A stretch of DNA of 64,000 nucleotides from Nemopilema nomurai (lineage: Eukaryota; Cnidaria; Scyphozoa; Rhizostomeae; Rhizostomatidae): positions 1 to 64,000 of the forward strand of contig ML133426.1 of assembly GCA_003864495.1 (NCBI GenBank), in the 5' to 3' direction. The notes under the pieces were generated by a model. It made no database searches. It was not told the origin of the DNA and worked only from the letters and a program-made list of their open reading frames with translations. Positions 38,336 through 51,243 of this stretch are shown piece after piece. Position 1 is the stretch's first letter. Every line of letters begins with the position of its first letter. The translations under genes and the position numbers were made by a program.

Positions 38336-41300
38336 TTTGTCCAACAGAAGTTGATTGTTAACCATTTGTATTGCTTGTGTAGTTGATTGAGACACCGCTT
38401 ATAAACAAAGCTCAAACTATTGTGTTCTGGAAAGCTTCACAAACACAATGCGCTGGTTGTTATGATATATCAAACCGATCTTTCAGTGTTTTATGAATTA
38501 TTAACTTTTGTTGTTGCCATGCTAGTCGCCTGATGCTTCTTCTACGTCGCCATTTTGTTTTATGGAATTTCAGCTGCATGGGGATTGCTGGGTGAGCCCC
38601 TCGTGGGCCGCAGACCTGGCTGCGCAGGAGCGGTATTTTCCTTTCAAAAAAGAGATAGGCGTTGCACCGGTGCATTTTGCATGAAGCAATGTCCTTTGAA
38701 ATGGCAAATGCCATATTATATGAAAATTCCCACGATGCGAATGAGTTCTATTAGGGCCTACCGCAGTCTAACTTCTTTGCGAACGTCTGTTGTTTATGAC
38801 TACAGGAGGCAAATTTAAAATAATTGTACTTTATATGCATGCAACGGAACCCTTAAATATGAATCTTTACAAAGAGATGTAGCAACCTATGGCATTCCAT
38901 GGGAGAATAAGACGAATTATATAAAATTAATAATATAACAATTCAATCTAACAAGATTGAATTATTGTATGATTGTCATACATCTAAACCAATGTTTGGA
39001 CTTTCTTATTAGAATAATGCAATGCCTATATAAACATTGACAAAGTGAAATTCGTACCGACAGATATTCCAATAAACAGAAGCAATTCAGTTGTGCAATT
39101 GAATTCTATGTTGCAGGTTTCCCAAATGCAGACTACGTTGTCTTACCCTTGAAACGAAACTCATCATACTTGACCTTGAAGCATGCATCTCCCCATTAAA
39201 AAGACTTGAAGTTAAACAACAATGCAAATAGCAAATATAGCAAGAACAGAACAAGCTCTAGATGAGAGCCAATAGGAGATGACTCTCACAAGGCGACCCT
39301 CTGGTCACCATTCGTTTTCGTGCATTATCATTCTCCCAGATTCCACATTCTAGGCCACTGGAGATTGAGGACAATCCGATTGCATACAAAGCAGTGATGA
39401 ACCCTAAACCATATTAAAGCCAAGCCTTGCCTTCTTCAAAACCAATCTCGAATTTTTAGCTAACCATCATGATGCTGCATCTCATATATGGGGGATTTCA
39501 TTTAACTTGAAAATGGGGTCGACCCCCGGTTTCTGTAAACAGAAAACAACCTATTAAAAAACTTTATGAAGTAATTTCGATATGGCCGGCATTCCTTAGT
39601 TAATTGTTACATTTGTATTGTCATAAAACTAGGAAAACCCGTTTCCCAGGCGTTTCTCCTTTCAATTACCATGGGAATGTAATGCATCTTGGGATCTAGT
39701 TGCTGCTGCCTCAATGCAAGTCTAACTAGGTCTTGTTGTTTCGAACACCTCAAGGGGAAAGAAAGCATTGCTGAAGCTATTCGATTCCAGCCTAAGCATC
39801 GTTATCTTAATCAGGGCCAAACAGGCTTGAGATTATCTTGTTTATATCTTCACTTGTGATTATCAGCAATGTAAAGAGTATTCCCAAACCTTTAGACACT
39901 ATTAACTTCGAAGTTAAGAATGAGGCCTAGGCTTCTGAGCTTGTGCGTAGACATTATTCACTCTTCACCTTTTTGTTTTCTTCCACAAGGGTCAGACTGG
40001 TATAAATCATTATCAATAGCCGATTCGGTTTAGGCTAGAGACCCCTCTTTGGCACGTGCATTATGACAATGTTGCGACCCGTGTAGATAGGAAGCTTCTC
40101 ATGACTGCTCAAGCTTTGAATACCTTCCCTCAAAAACCCTTTCGGTGGAATTGGTCCGCAATGTATCACGCATTTTCGCATTTGGTCGATAGAGGGAACA
40201 TCATTTTCCACAAGCAAGACCTTATGATCTTGTCACGTTAAAACCGTTTAAGATCGCTAATGATAGAGTGTCTATAAACTCAGCAAAATTAGAGTTCTTA
40301 TGCTTTACTTGAAACCAAAATCTCAAATTCCACCTCAATTTATGCTTCAACGTCAGATTTTTTCATGCACACTTCTCACCCCACTAATATTTTGCCATTT
40401 AATATAAGCTGTTATTGAATCAACGGTAACTCATGCGAAGAGGATACAGCTGCCTAAAGGCTGATTTAGGTCAAGAGCAATTCCTGCTATGCCAATTGGC
40501 ATGAATTTAAAAATGCAAACCAAAGTCTGTTGGGGTATTCGAAGTGGTTTAGGCAGGCATTGTACTTGCTACCTCTCGGTACAAGCCGAAATCCTTTAAA
40601 CCACACACATCATTAAACTTCCTCAGGTGTTTGTTTTTACATCTTCTTTATGACCTTATGCCTGACTGTTCCAGTGCTCCTACCTCTGTTCAAATGGAAC
40701 ATGACACAGGTAGTTTAACTGCTAGGCTTCTAGCAAATATTACCGACTCCTTTATAAGTAGATGTTAATCAAAACTGCTTAGCACGAGCCTGTCCTTCAA
40801 TTCAACTTCGTAATAAACAGCTTTTTGACTGTAAGTGGCGGCATCCAGTTCTTTGATTTGGAAGGGCATTTCTAGGAATCGCAGGGGCAACTTTTCATGA
40901 TAAAACAAAACAATAGGGGGACCATCACCTTTCTTCCTACCCGGCTCCTACCCCACTGAGCCACATTAAAAATGTTCTCCGTCTTTTCCGGTTACGGAAA
41001 CCCACAAGTGAGTGACCGATCTCTACGAACACACGTGATCGAAATTGGTACGGTAATCCTTTTCCCGACAATGAAAATCCATCATAACATTACATTGATG
41101 GGAAGTCAAAATGATGTCACAGGATTTTTTGTCTTGTCACTGTTTTGACGACTTTTGTAATTTTGTAGCATATTTTTAATTTTAGGTGCCATTTGCCAAT
41201 TGGATTGACTTCCATGAAGATGGTAAGGTGACCTTTCCTGCTAGCCCTTGCCATATATGTGATTATTCTGTTACGTCTATTGATAGAGCCTCAAATAGCA

Positions 41301-42630
41301 AATGGTGATGTTTGAGAAGCAAAAACGCTTTTAAGCCCGCTTTTCGCCTAAAAGTTGTAACTTCGTTACATTGCGGGCATTTGACTTCCTTGAAGGTATG
41401 AATATCTATCGAGTTCTTAGTTATCGAGTAAATGAAAGAAATAAAAACTGCTTAAATCAACATGTCCCGCTTCAAAAATCCAAAGATTTGGTATACAGGG
41501 TTAACGAGCCGAGGCAAACAGAAAAGAAACGAGTGGATCGCTGAAATTATTAGATCTTAGCTTCATGTACCACGATTTGTGGTTAAGCACTCTGTCATTG
41601 CTAATAATAATCACAATACGCCTTTCCACAAGGCTACGCAATCGTTATTAAACCCCAGCTTTGTTCAATGAAAAAAGAAGATATTATGGGTAATACACAA
41701 CAGGAAGAAGTTATTAAGCGAATCTAAGCGAGGCATCCCGGGGATCTCATCAAGGTGGCATCCAAACTTTCTCTGTCCTAACAATGAATAATAGATTTTC
41801 AGAAGATTTTCGGCATTTACGTGCAATGGCCTCTCCCACCGTACTACCAACAGAAACCGTGCCAACTCTGATAAATAATCGTAGTAGAAAGAAAAATAGA
41901 GTGCAAATTTAATGAAAATTCTCAATCATATTGATCAGCCCTGTCGAGCAATGCTCTGGTTTAGTATGCATTCGAGATACCGAGCTTTTGCAGAATGAGC
42001 GGTCTGGGTCGCATCACCCAGAACCATGGCATCGTGTGGTGGGTGGCCAGGTCCACGAGCCCTTCAGTTTTCTAGTATGTTCCCGCTAGGTATAAAACAA
42101 GGTTCATCCGCGAAATCAAACCTGGAACGATGGCATTCTTACCACGATGCAAAAGAATAAAAAAATTGGAAAGTTTGTAGTCACAATACTATAGTTTAGC
42201 TCACGACGATGCCACTTTGCATGAATTCCAAGTATTCTTAATCAGTTTAAAATGATCTGGAAGGGACAACAAGTGTTTATAAATTGTCCCTTCTGTTCAA
42301 AGCAGTGGATGCCCAACTCTACTTTCAAAGCAAACGTCTGTTTCTTTGAGTTGTCAGTTTCAACAAAGAAAACAGTTTGCTCAACGCTTTGTGAATTGTT
42401 TGTGGAACATGCACTTTGATCACTACAGAACACGTGATGGAACCCTCTCCTTCAAATAATGTCATTGTACGCTGGCATGAGTATTCTCCACGGAATTAGC
42501 TTTTTAATAACAAACTTTGTACTTCAAATTATGATTATATGTTAGTATAACATAATTTAATTTGATCCATTGCAGGGAATCAACAAGAAAACGGAACGAT
42601 ACAATCAAGTAGCTTTCACCTGTTCCCTGA
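38336..42630. other. Intergenic, no gene recognised
   Basis: About 4 kb without splice-consistent open frames. Short frames at 38460-38818, 40035-40241 and 41665-41925 occur on both strands with no domain, and look like chance or decayed sequence. Confidence 0.55.
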
Positions 42631-43126
42631 CTAATAACTCAAATCGAGGCCAAACAAAATATACAACCTGCTGTTTTGAAAATCAAGCGATTTCATAGCG
42701 ACCATAACGCAAAACAATCTCCTTCCTCGTGTGTTTCGAAACTGTCGTGTCAACAATGAGCTTTGCGCTTCTTGAAATTCAGTTATTTGTTCTGGCGTCC
42801 AATAATGACTGGATAATATACCAGACGAAACTTTCTGAATAAATAGCAGATAATAGTTTCGTAATAAAAACAACATACCTTCCGCTTCCTGAGAAACTTG
42901 GTTACTCTTGGAGGCATTTCCTCGAAAGAATATCGGCCCTCCAATTTTCGACATTGAGGAAATGTGATGAAGTCAAGGCCTCGCTGGCGAGGATAGAACT
43001 CGGTCCACGCGGTGCCTTCGAAATCCCGAATGACTAACCCGGATGCTGATGTTCGGCTATTATAGGAACAATGAACGCCAGACAACCACAACGACCATTG
43101 GGGCAGTGGAAACAAACCACCAGCCT
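42631..43126 (-). CDS. 3' two exons of an unrecognised gene (149 aa seen)
   Basis: Exon 43126-42879 (acceptor ending CTGTTGCAG, phase 1) joins exon 42834-42631 (acceptor ending TTTATTCAG) through a 44-nt intron with donor GGAAG|GTATGT, phase 0. The joined frame is open to a stop at 42631. Notable stretches are LPQWSLWLSGVHCSYNSRTS, VIRDFEGTAWTEFYPRQRGL, YSFEEMPPRVTKFLRKRKK and YWTPEQITEFQEAQSSLLTR. The high Trp and Arg content, matching phases and good sites argue for a real gene, but I do not recognise the family. A possible first exon lies near 44.94 kb, but it does not join directly, since the junction would create a stop. At least one exon is therefore missing or the two are unrelated. 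Confidence 0.55.
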
Positions 43127-45217
43127 CTGCAACAGAATTCGATAATGATGGATTATGTAATGGTAGCAATGTAGTTTTTGCATTGAAAAAAATACGGTAA
43201 ATAAGCTAAAATAAAAGAAGGAGCAACCAAACGCACACAGTAATCAAGGAAATAAGATAGAAATACATAATGTCGCAATACGCAAACGATACATAGTAGA
43301 TCTAAATCTCTAATATACCAATCATAGCTATTTTCATATTTGCCTTCACACCATTTGCTGTTCTTTAATACAGAAAACTAAACCTTTGTTTAGGTAAGCC
43401 GTTGTTTAGGAAAGCCGTTGTTTACGTAACTCGCAAAACAGAAAGCCCAAAAGCAGGAAAGAGAGTTATGTCCTAAGAGATATCGATTCTGTGGTGTTCC
43501 TCTTGATCTCCTTCACCTAGTCAATCGAATGGATGTTATCTTATTGAAAGTAACGTTCGATCCCATGATCCAACTAGGCCCGGGCTCAGAGGCCCCTAAC
43601 GTTCTTTCAACTAAGGAGGCCCCGAGGAAATGAATTTTCTAAAGGCCAATGTAGAAAGGTTTTAGCATATTTGAAGGAGCCTCCAATGACTTTGGGTGAA
43701 GGAATTTGTGAATGCGGTTTTGCTTTTTGACTTGACCTGACTAGATATTTTCGTTTGAGAATGTAGGCTCTGCCTGTTTTGACTGATTTTTAACATTTAA
43801 CGAGAAGCAGCCAAGACTCTAGATTTCTTAACCCTTCGCTTACTACAAAACAAGTCAAGTTCTTGGCCTCTTGTGCTGGTGTTTTCAATGTTTGCCAAAA
43901 TGTTTTCCATTTCGTTTTTATCAAAATATTCAAATAAAATCGTTTGTCAACTGTTGCTTGAATAAACACATTAAAAACTTTGCCTACATAGAAGTGATAG
44001 TTCTGCTCAGTCTTGCCCTAGAAAACGGTTTTTCGTCTTAACATGGAAGAATGTTTATCTAAGACTATCAACAAACCTTCAAGTAAGAAACTTTATTAAA
44101 AATTCAAGATGCTATATACCAGCAATTAAATTTACAGCCATGAAAGAATTGATTCGTGAAAGGTTTAGTAATGAATATATGGATTAAAAGACAAAGGCGA
44201 ACATGAATTATATGAACAGGTACAATGACAACAACGTGGTTAAGCGAATGAGTGATTATGTAAAGAAACAAACAGTAAAGTGGGGTTCTTTCTTTGAACC
44301 GTAACAGCCAAATCCAAATCCAAAGATTCGATTTCACTGTGGCTGTAACAAGATAACATTTCCTAGGCGCAGGTTACTCTTGCTTTCAAAACGACAGCCA
44401 CAAAGCCCTTAGCAATATACAGAAAATTGAGTGTGACTCAAAAACGTTTTAGAACACTTACTGTGAACTGGTTTTCTTGCATAAAAGTTCTAAAAGTCAG
44501 TAAAACTAAGTCTTTCGTATATGCGATGAAAGAAAAAGGAGTTGGCAGCATTTCTTATCTTCATCTGCATGTCAATCAATCTTTAGAAGGACAAAATAAT
44601 TTACGTGAACAAATGTTTCGTACCGCAAGATTTCACAATAGTACGGAACGGCGGAAACATTACGTTTGCATATCTAAAGTGTTTTCCCCTTTTCGTGTTA
44701 TCTTGAAATTTAAGCACTTGTGCACGGGTTGTTAAATATATCAAATCATGTTTTATTAAAAAAGAAGTGAAGCGTGTTTAATCTCCGATGTTTTCAAGGA
44801 GAGTTCACACTGTATTGGTTTCATTTCTATACGTTTTTGGCGACGAAGACGCAGCCTATCTAGGAGGGCGCAATGAAAACTTCAGACACTCACATATGCC
44901 TAACAGCCTCTTTTTCAAAACGCGTCCTTTCGCATAAGCCATAATTGCGCCAAAAGACATCAAAACGAAGCTCGGGCCATTCTCAGCTTTGCAGAAAAAT
45001 ATATATAACTTGTCAACATATTGAAATTAGATATATTGATTCAATTTTACATAGATGAATATGTCTTCCGAATGTAACGGGGTGGTAATTACATAGACGG
45101 ATGATGAAAGCTGTCTATCAAAAGCTCGCCGAAGGTATCGGCTGAAAAAGTGTTCAAGCTTAAAGGTTGCAATATTGCTGGGAGGATGGAGGAAAGTTTG
45201 AGAATGCATAAAAATGG
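43127..45217. other. Intron/intergenic upstream of the unrecognised gene
   Basis: It holds one candidate minus-strand exon near 44.88-44.94 kb (MSFGAIMAYAKGRVLKKR, ending at a GTGAGT donor in phase 1). The rest has short open frames only (44104-44337 minus, 44427-44735 plus) without domains. Confidence 0.4.
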
Positions 45218-46220
45218 GTGCTACAGAAAAGGATTGCCCACACCAAGGAGAAAAATCACAAAGGAGGAAGTAGCAAAGAACTGAAAGCAACCCGGCTGAA
45301 GAATAGAGCAGAAGTGAAAAATAGGAATACAGAGCTTACTTGTTTAAAAAAGTTGTTCCCTCAAAGAAAGGTCCAGACCAGGCCGACCAAAAAACGTCTG
45401 CAAGAGTTGCAGACAAGAATTGCAAAGAAGTTTCGTTTTTCAACTTTAAGCAAACTAAAAGAAAGGAGTAACTGCGAATACTTCAAATGAAATACCCTTT
45501 AGACAAGAAGTCAGACCTATTCTCACAAAATTTTGTCAGGGCTGAACGGGAAAGCAGATGCCTTACTTTTCTTGGAAAAGTAGCACTAATCGCTTGAATT
45601 GGGCTAGAGCAACGGAGGATTGGTCAGTCGGTAATTATCACGATGTCATACCATTGGATGAGCATCATTTTAATTTAAGAAACGATTCAGAATTGTTTTG
45701 TGTTTGGTGAACAATCAAGGATACAAATGCCCAAAAAGAAGAATGAATGGTTTGGGATGAATAGGGCCTAACGGCATCGGAAATCTAGTTTTTAGAAATG
45801 CTCAGTCACCACCAATTGCTAGATAGCTATTTTAAAGTATCATCTAGTGCAAAAGAAGTGCAGAGAAGTTTATGGAGATCCCCAAATCACCATTTATCTT
45901 TCAGCAAGACTGCATGCAACGTCATACCAGCCAATGGTGGAGTGATTTTCTTGCTGCTCGCAAAATTATAGCATTTCCATGGCCTTCTCTAGGCCCAGAC
46001 CTCTATATCAATAAAAGTGTGTGACTTTACATGAAAAATCTGATGAAAAGGGACCCTCTAACAACCAAACAGGAGCTAAATGATTTTGTGTTTAAAATCT
46101 GGAATAATATCCCATGCTGGTACATCAATAACTTGTAAAGAGTAGAATCACAGCACTGTGTTGCGTAGAAACGAGACAAGCAGAAGCACGGAGTCAACGA
46201 GAAATTTATGTCATTCAAAA
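45218..46220 (+). pseudogene. Degenerate Tc1/mariner transposase
   Basis: Frames read in order match Tc1-type transposase landmarks but are broken by stops and frameshifts. A basic helical N-terminal part (45218-45490) is followed by GLNG near 45539. Then come LNWARATEDWSV and DVIPLDEHHFNLRND (first catalytic Asp region, about 45595-45690), FQQDCMQRHTSQWW (second Asp, about 45900) and FPWPSLGPDL (about 45975). Last is WNNIPCWYINNL (about 46101-46136). The third catalytic acidic residue, normally Glu in NPIENxW, is occupied by Lys here, and stops follow directly. The element is dead. I did not find terminal inverted repeats; an AT-rich minisatellite has grown next to its right end. Confidence 0.8.
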
Positions 46221-46261
46221 GGTATGGAAAACTATGCTTTTATTTCTAACTTTTTTGGATT

Positions 46262-46745
46262 TCTGCATTTTTTTGCTTTTGATGTATTTTTGCATTTTAT
46301 ATATTTTTGCATTTTATATATTTTTGAATTTATATATTTTTGCATTTTATATATTTTTGCATTATATATTTTTTAATTTCTGCATTTTTTGCATTTTATG
46401 CATTTTTTGCATGTTATATATTTCTGCATTTTATATATTTTCGCATTTTATATATTTTTGCATTTTATATATTCTTGCATTTTATATATTTTTGCATTTT
46501 ATACATTTTTGCATTATATATTTTTTAATTTCTGCATTTTTTGCATTTTATGTATTTTTTGCATGTTATATATTTTTGCATTTTATATATTTTTGCATTT
46601 TATATATTTTTGCATTTTATATATTTTTGCATTTTATATATTTTTGCATTTTATATATTTTTGCATTTTATATATTTTTGCATTTTATATATTTCTGCAT
46701 TTCATATATTTTTGCATTTTATATATTTTTGCATTTTATATATTT
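46262..46745. repeat. 17-bp AT-rich minisatellite with higher-order repeat
   Basis: The unit TATATTTTTGCATTTTA is repeated in long runs. Variant units (TTTTTTAATTTCTGCA, TTTGCATGTTA) occur in the same order near 46359 and again near 46511, giving a ~152-bp higher-order duplication. All plus-strand open frames here (up to 179 aa) are Phe/Ile/Tyr-rich translations of the repeat and should not be read as proteins. Confidence 0.95.
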
Positions 46746-49700
46746 CAGTCATCAGCTTTGGCCTATGCTTTGACTTGCTCTGCAAATTTCTAGTACAACA
46801 TCAGCTTAATTACTTTCGAGTGCATTTGATAGAAGAGTGCTTGTATCTCTAATATATTTAAAAAAACTCCATAATCTAAAAAGAAAAGATACGTTAGCCA
46901 CGTGAATACTTACTTTTAGATTCCATTCAAAATTTGCCTTTCTAAATGCCGCGATTTGAACACTATAAACACGTTGCCGTTCTACAGGATTGGCATTCCT
47001 CTGTCACCATAGAGATCCTTAATTTCAGTCCAATCTGATAGAGATGATAAGCGAGGCTACCTGTACTTATTCTTACTTTTGGTACCTGTTTCGAGTTTTT
47101 ATTGAATATGCAACACTTATGTATCAAGATACGAGAAAGTACAGACCTCGCCATGGCGTGACCTAAGTCATGGCCTAATGGACTTTGGTACAATCGCAGA
47201 CCAAGGTGAATTTTACGCAGGATAATTCAATTATATTTGTATTTAACTGCTTACCTTTAAGAGATCTGTTTCAATGAGCTATAATGCTGGTTACTGCTGC
47301 GAAACTTGTTAGAGCATCGGTAGAAATCTTATTTTCTGTACGGCACTTGCTTTTGAGAGTCATGAACTTTAGAACAAACCGCAACCAAATAAGTAGCTCA
47401 TGAATCCGGGATAAGCTTGCTCACCACAAAAGCAAAGCAACGTAATCCGTAAATTACGTGACTGAATTATTTTGCTTCTGCCATTGACTTCTGAAAATGG
47501 TCACATGTCAATATAATATTTTCATGCAGTTATTTTAGTAGGCATGTTATGTTGTTCTCGACTAAGGATGTTTTCGGTGGAGAGAAGAGTCTCTGCAACC
47601 CGAGGCTATAACTTGGGGAGGCTACTCTCAGCTTCTGTTTTCATTAGAGAAATAATTACCTCGCTTTGCTTGGCCTATTATAATTTGGCGCCAAGTTTGA
47701 CAATTTTCGTGAGTAGCAATTCACAGCCATTCTTCATCTTTATTCACTGTGATTCACATCTTTATGAACAGTCATTGTTCATCTTTATTCACTGTGTTAA
47801 ACCAGATAATTATGTTAGTTATCTTTCAACTCTTCCTTATTGCTATTCAAACTCTCGCAAACCAAATGATAATATCAGAGTCTTGTTTGCCTCTTGCCAT
47901 ACGCATGTTATTATGCTACTAGCAATCTGGCTAGAAACCAGGGAAAATTTGCTGTATAATGCTGCAAAAAGCCAGTGAAGAGCAGTTTATTGCAAAATTC
48001 GACAGGTCTTTTAATGTCAGTCCGATTCTTTAGAACATTGGTGGCATTTTAGTTTTCTATTACTCAATGTTATTTTAGTTTCTCTATTACTCTATTAACA
48101 ACACACGGATTAATTCTAACTGGGAAAGGAAAACTTAAACGGGAAAGTATTTTGTCCTTGTTTTAGAAAAAAGTAGGGCTCGGTAGAAAAAAAGTAGGGC
48201 GACTGTTTGCCTTTCAAAAAATAATTTTGTCATACGATGCTTTATGTATTGATGTAAAAAACGATGCATGTTGTGCAGGACCTGACAGCAAATCTGCTGC
48301 GTTCACACTGCAGCGAAAAGCAAAGCGAACGGAGCGAAAAATAGCAATATGAGAAAGTTATGCATGGCGAAGTTTGATGCCGGCTCATTTAAGGCAAAAA
48401 AGAATACTTTTATCTGTAAATTATATCCTGAAATGTTCAAATATTAGGAAACAAGGGCGATTTTTGCACACGAGAGCTTGACTTTGGTGAATATCGTCAT
48501 TTGATGAGGCACAATGATTACCGAGGCACAATTTAAGGTGTATTAATTCATGGGTAATTTTCAGGAAGTCAAGAAGAGGCATTTCTTAAAGAACAATGCT
48601 CGTTGCAGTAATCGATGTCCATCGCTGCTTCGGTTTTAACGCCTGATGGAACACAATGCAGAAGTTCTAACCAGTTGTTAATGTTTCTGCTTCGGATGCC
48701 CTTCAGTTCCCTGCGACTAGATATCTGACAAGTCGCTCCATTTCGCTTGTGGTGTCAACCGACGTATAGTGTTCAGTGCAAGCCATGTGCACGCTCATTC
48801 GCCTCGCAGTCGGAGAAGACTATAGGGAAGCGGTGTAGTCGCGAAGTCTATAATTGTTAATACCATTTGCGCGCTGATTGAGCCCCTTTTTTTCAAACCC
48901 ATTCCTAGTGTTTGCAAGCTCGGTACCTGCTAAGGCCGAGGCAATCTTGTGTGATTGAATAAAAAAACTCTTTCCTTACTATCTAATTCGTACGAAAAGA
49001 CGTTCCGTAATGCACCTTGTCGATGCAATAACATACGAAGGTCTACAGAATCATCTGAATAATGAATATATTTAATTCATTTTTGTCACATGAATGAACT
49101 TAGGTGAAAACCATCCAGGCATTGAAAAATGGTCACACCAAGTAATTCATAAATCGGCTCGCTAAAATTGATTGTAGACGGATGATTAATTGTTACATTC
49201 CATCGGCATGACCAAGATTCGTTTTCTCAATATTTACTTGCTCATAATAAAAATTGTTGGTAGCATCTGTTTGCAGCATAATCATAAGGCATTTTAACAC
49301 AAATCTCTTCAGCAATAATAATTTCTTTGCTAACTTTAAACCTTCGTTGATAATGTTCATTGCTAAGATTTTGAATGCAAACATTAAACGTAAAGACCAT
49401 TCATTGGACCTTAAAGGATTTCCATTTTGAAAATTAATGGCGCAAACGTAGAAAGAATCTAAAGGAAATCCAAGTCGCGTTTTCTTAATTCAGCAATTAC
49501 TCCCGTAAACAACAGTAAAAGCCTTATATATCGATTCATTGCTTCGAATAAGAAAACAATCAAACGTTTGTGACTTAGAGAATGTATCCGTTTCTATCCT
49601 TCACTTGCATTAAGGCATTCGAAGTAAACATCGATATGGCAGACGTAGTTAGGGATTTCAGATCTCGCTATAAAGGAGTAATAATTTGGTGTGCTCCAAT

Positions 49701-51243
49701 GTTATGAGCGACCACAACAGCGTCACATATACAAAGAGTCACGTGGTTGGTCCCTAGGATCAGAAAACGCAACAACCAATAGGAATTTATTTCAACTAGC
49801 AGGCTATAAAATTTGTCATAACAAGTAGTACTAGTTTAAGCAAAGAATGGCACAAGTCTGTCACAAAATAAACGCCTTATTAATTAAAAACATTTAAGAA
49901 ATAAATAGACCGCATTATTGATGTATTTTTAAAAACAAATTATAAAACATCGCATTAATGGTACGTGGGATGAGGTTTGCACAAAGCTATAAATACAACG
50001 ACTAGGGAAACCTATTAGGCCATAAATCACTCATTCAAAACCATTCTAAGAAAATTTAGGATTCTTTTACACACAAGCTTGCTGAAACAAAGAAGGGTGA
50101 AAAATGCCGTTAGACCGTCATACAATCGGGTGAGTTACGTGTTATGTGTTAAGTCTAGAAACGGGAAAAGCAATTAACTATGTCGTTTCAGCAGTTATCT
50201 ATCAACATATTAGGGCAAAAAGGTCCTAATCAACACCCAAATTTTCTTGACGTGGAATTTTTCTTATGTGTTCAAATTTGATACGACTATGAGGACTTAT
50301 GAACTTATAAAGAATTATGAACAGGAAATTTAAATCAACAGTGAATGATAGTGCTCCAGCAATCCTGAGAGGTTTCTTGCGATGAAGAGCCCCTGAAAAC
50401 TATTAGGCATGAATAGAAAATTTAGGGCGATAAAAAATTGATAATGGGAACACACTAGAGGCGGAAGTTACAAATATGAACAGTTTATGACAACAAAACG
50501 ATGTGGTTGTGCCAGTTACTAAGCAAATATGTTGTTGTGCTATCTAAAAGGGATCAGAACACTCAATCAAATTAGTATAAATACATTTGGTGAAAAGTGA
50601 ATGACCAAATTATGTCTACTGTAGGAAATTATACAAACTCTATTAAGCCAACTTTTGGGACAAAATATGAAAAACCCCCTAAGTCAGTTGACCATTCTTG
50701 GAAAATTTTAATTGATAATCTGTTGTCACTCAACATCAAATAAATTTCCTAAAATAAATTAATTGTAATGTCTTCTAGTTTACTTTCAAAGCAACAGCTA
50801 CACAGGTATTTGTGCTGCAAAAATTGCTTGCAAAAATGGTTAAGTGAGAGGGGCTTAGCAAAACATTTAGGAAAAATGTTAGTCAAACAAATTCTAAATT
50901 ATATAACAAATCAAATTCAAATATACTGATAACCATTCCTTGTGAAAGTCTTCACCATAATGTAGCTATCGTCAGTCTTTAGTCTAGCCATCTTCATCAT
51001 CAAAACTAAATTTATTCCTCAACAGACATCAACAAACATTTGGGATGCTCAATTCTGGTATTAGTATATTTTACTTTTGTAGACAAAATACAGTAATGCT
51101 TTTCCTGGTTACCCATTGTATAAATAAAAGTTTTAGGTCTCAAAAATGTGAAAAACATTTGAATCAATGAGGAAATCAATTAAAATAACTTTGCAATGTT
51201 ATTACTTTTATCTAAAGAGAAAAACATTAGAAAACAAAAGCAG
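46746..51243. other. Intergenic, no gene recognised
   Basis: About 4.5 kb with no supported gene. A 144-aa plus-strand frame at 47544-47978 contains an internal near-duplication of TTCATCTTTATTCACTGTG and no domain. A short duplicated phrase AAAAAAAGTAGGG lies near 48165-48200. The 3' untranslated region of the second C2 gene should occupy the right end. Confidence 0.55.

Noticed and set aside
43500..43575. GTTCGATCCC on the plus strand, considered as a tRNA gene
   Set aside because: The preceding ~70 bases do not form a cloverleaf and lack a D-arm consensus.
44880..44942. Minus-strand exon MSFGAIMAYAKGRVLKKR ending at GTGAGT, as first exon of the unrecognised gene
   Set aside because: Direct joining to the exon at 43126 creates a TAG stop, so it was not put into the model.
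46158..46852. Plus-strand open frames up to 179 aa rich in Phe, Ile and Tyr
   Set aside because: They are produced by the 17-bp AT-rich minisatellite in all frames; no real membrane protein is implied.
47544..47978. 144-aa plus-strand open frame
   Set aside because: No domain, an internal short duplication, no convincing start context or splice partners; most likely chance.
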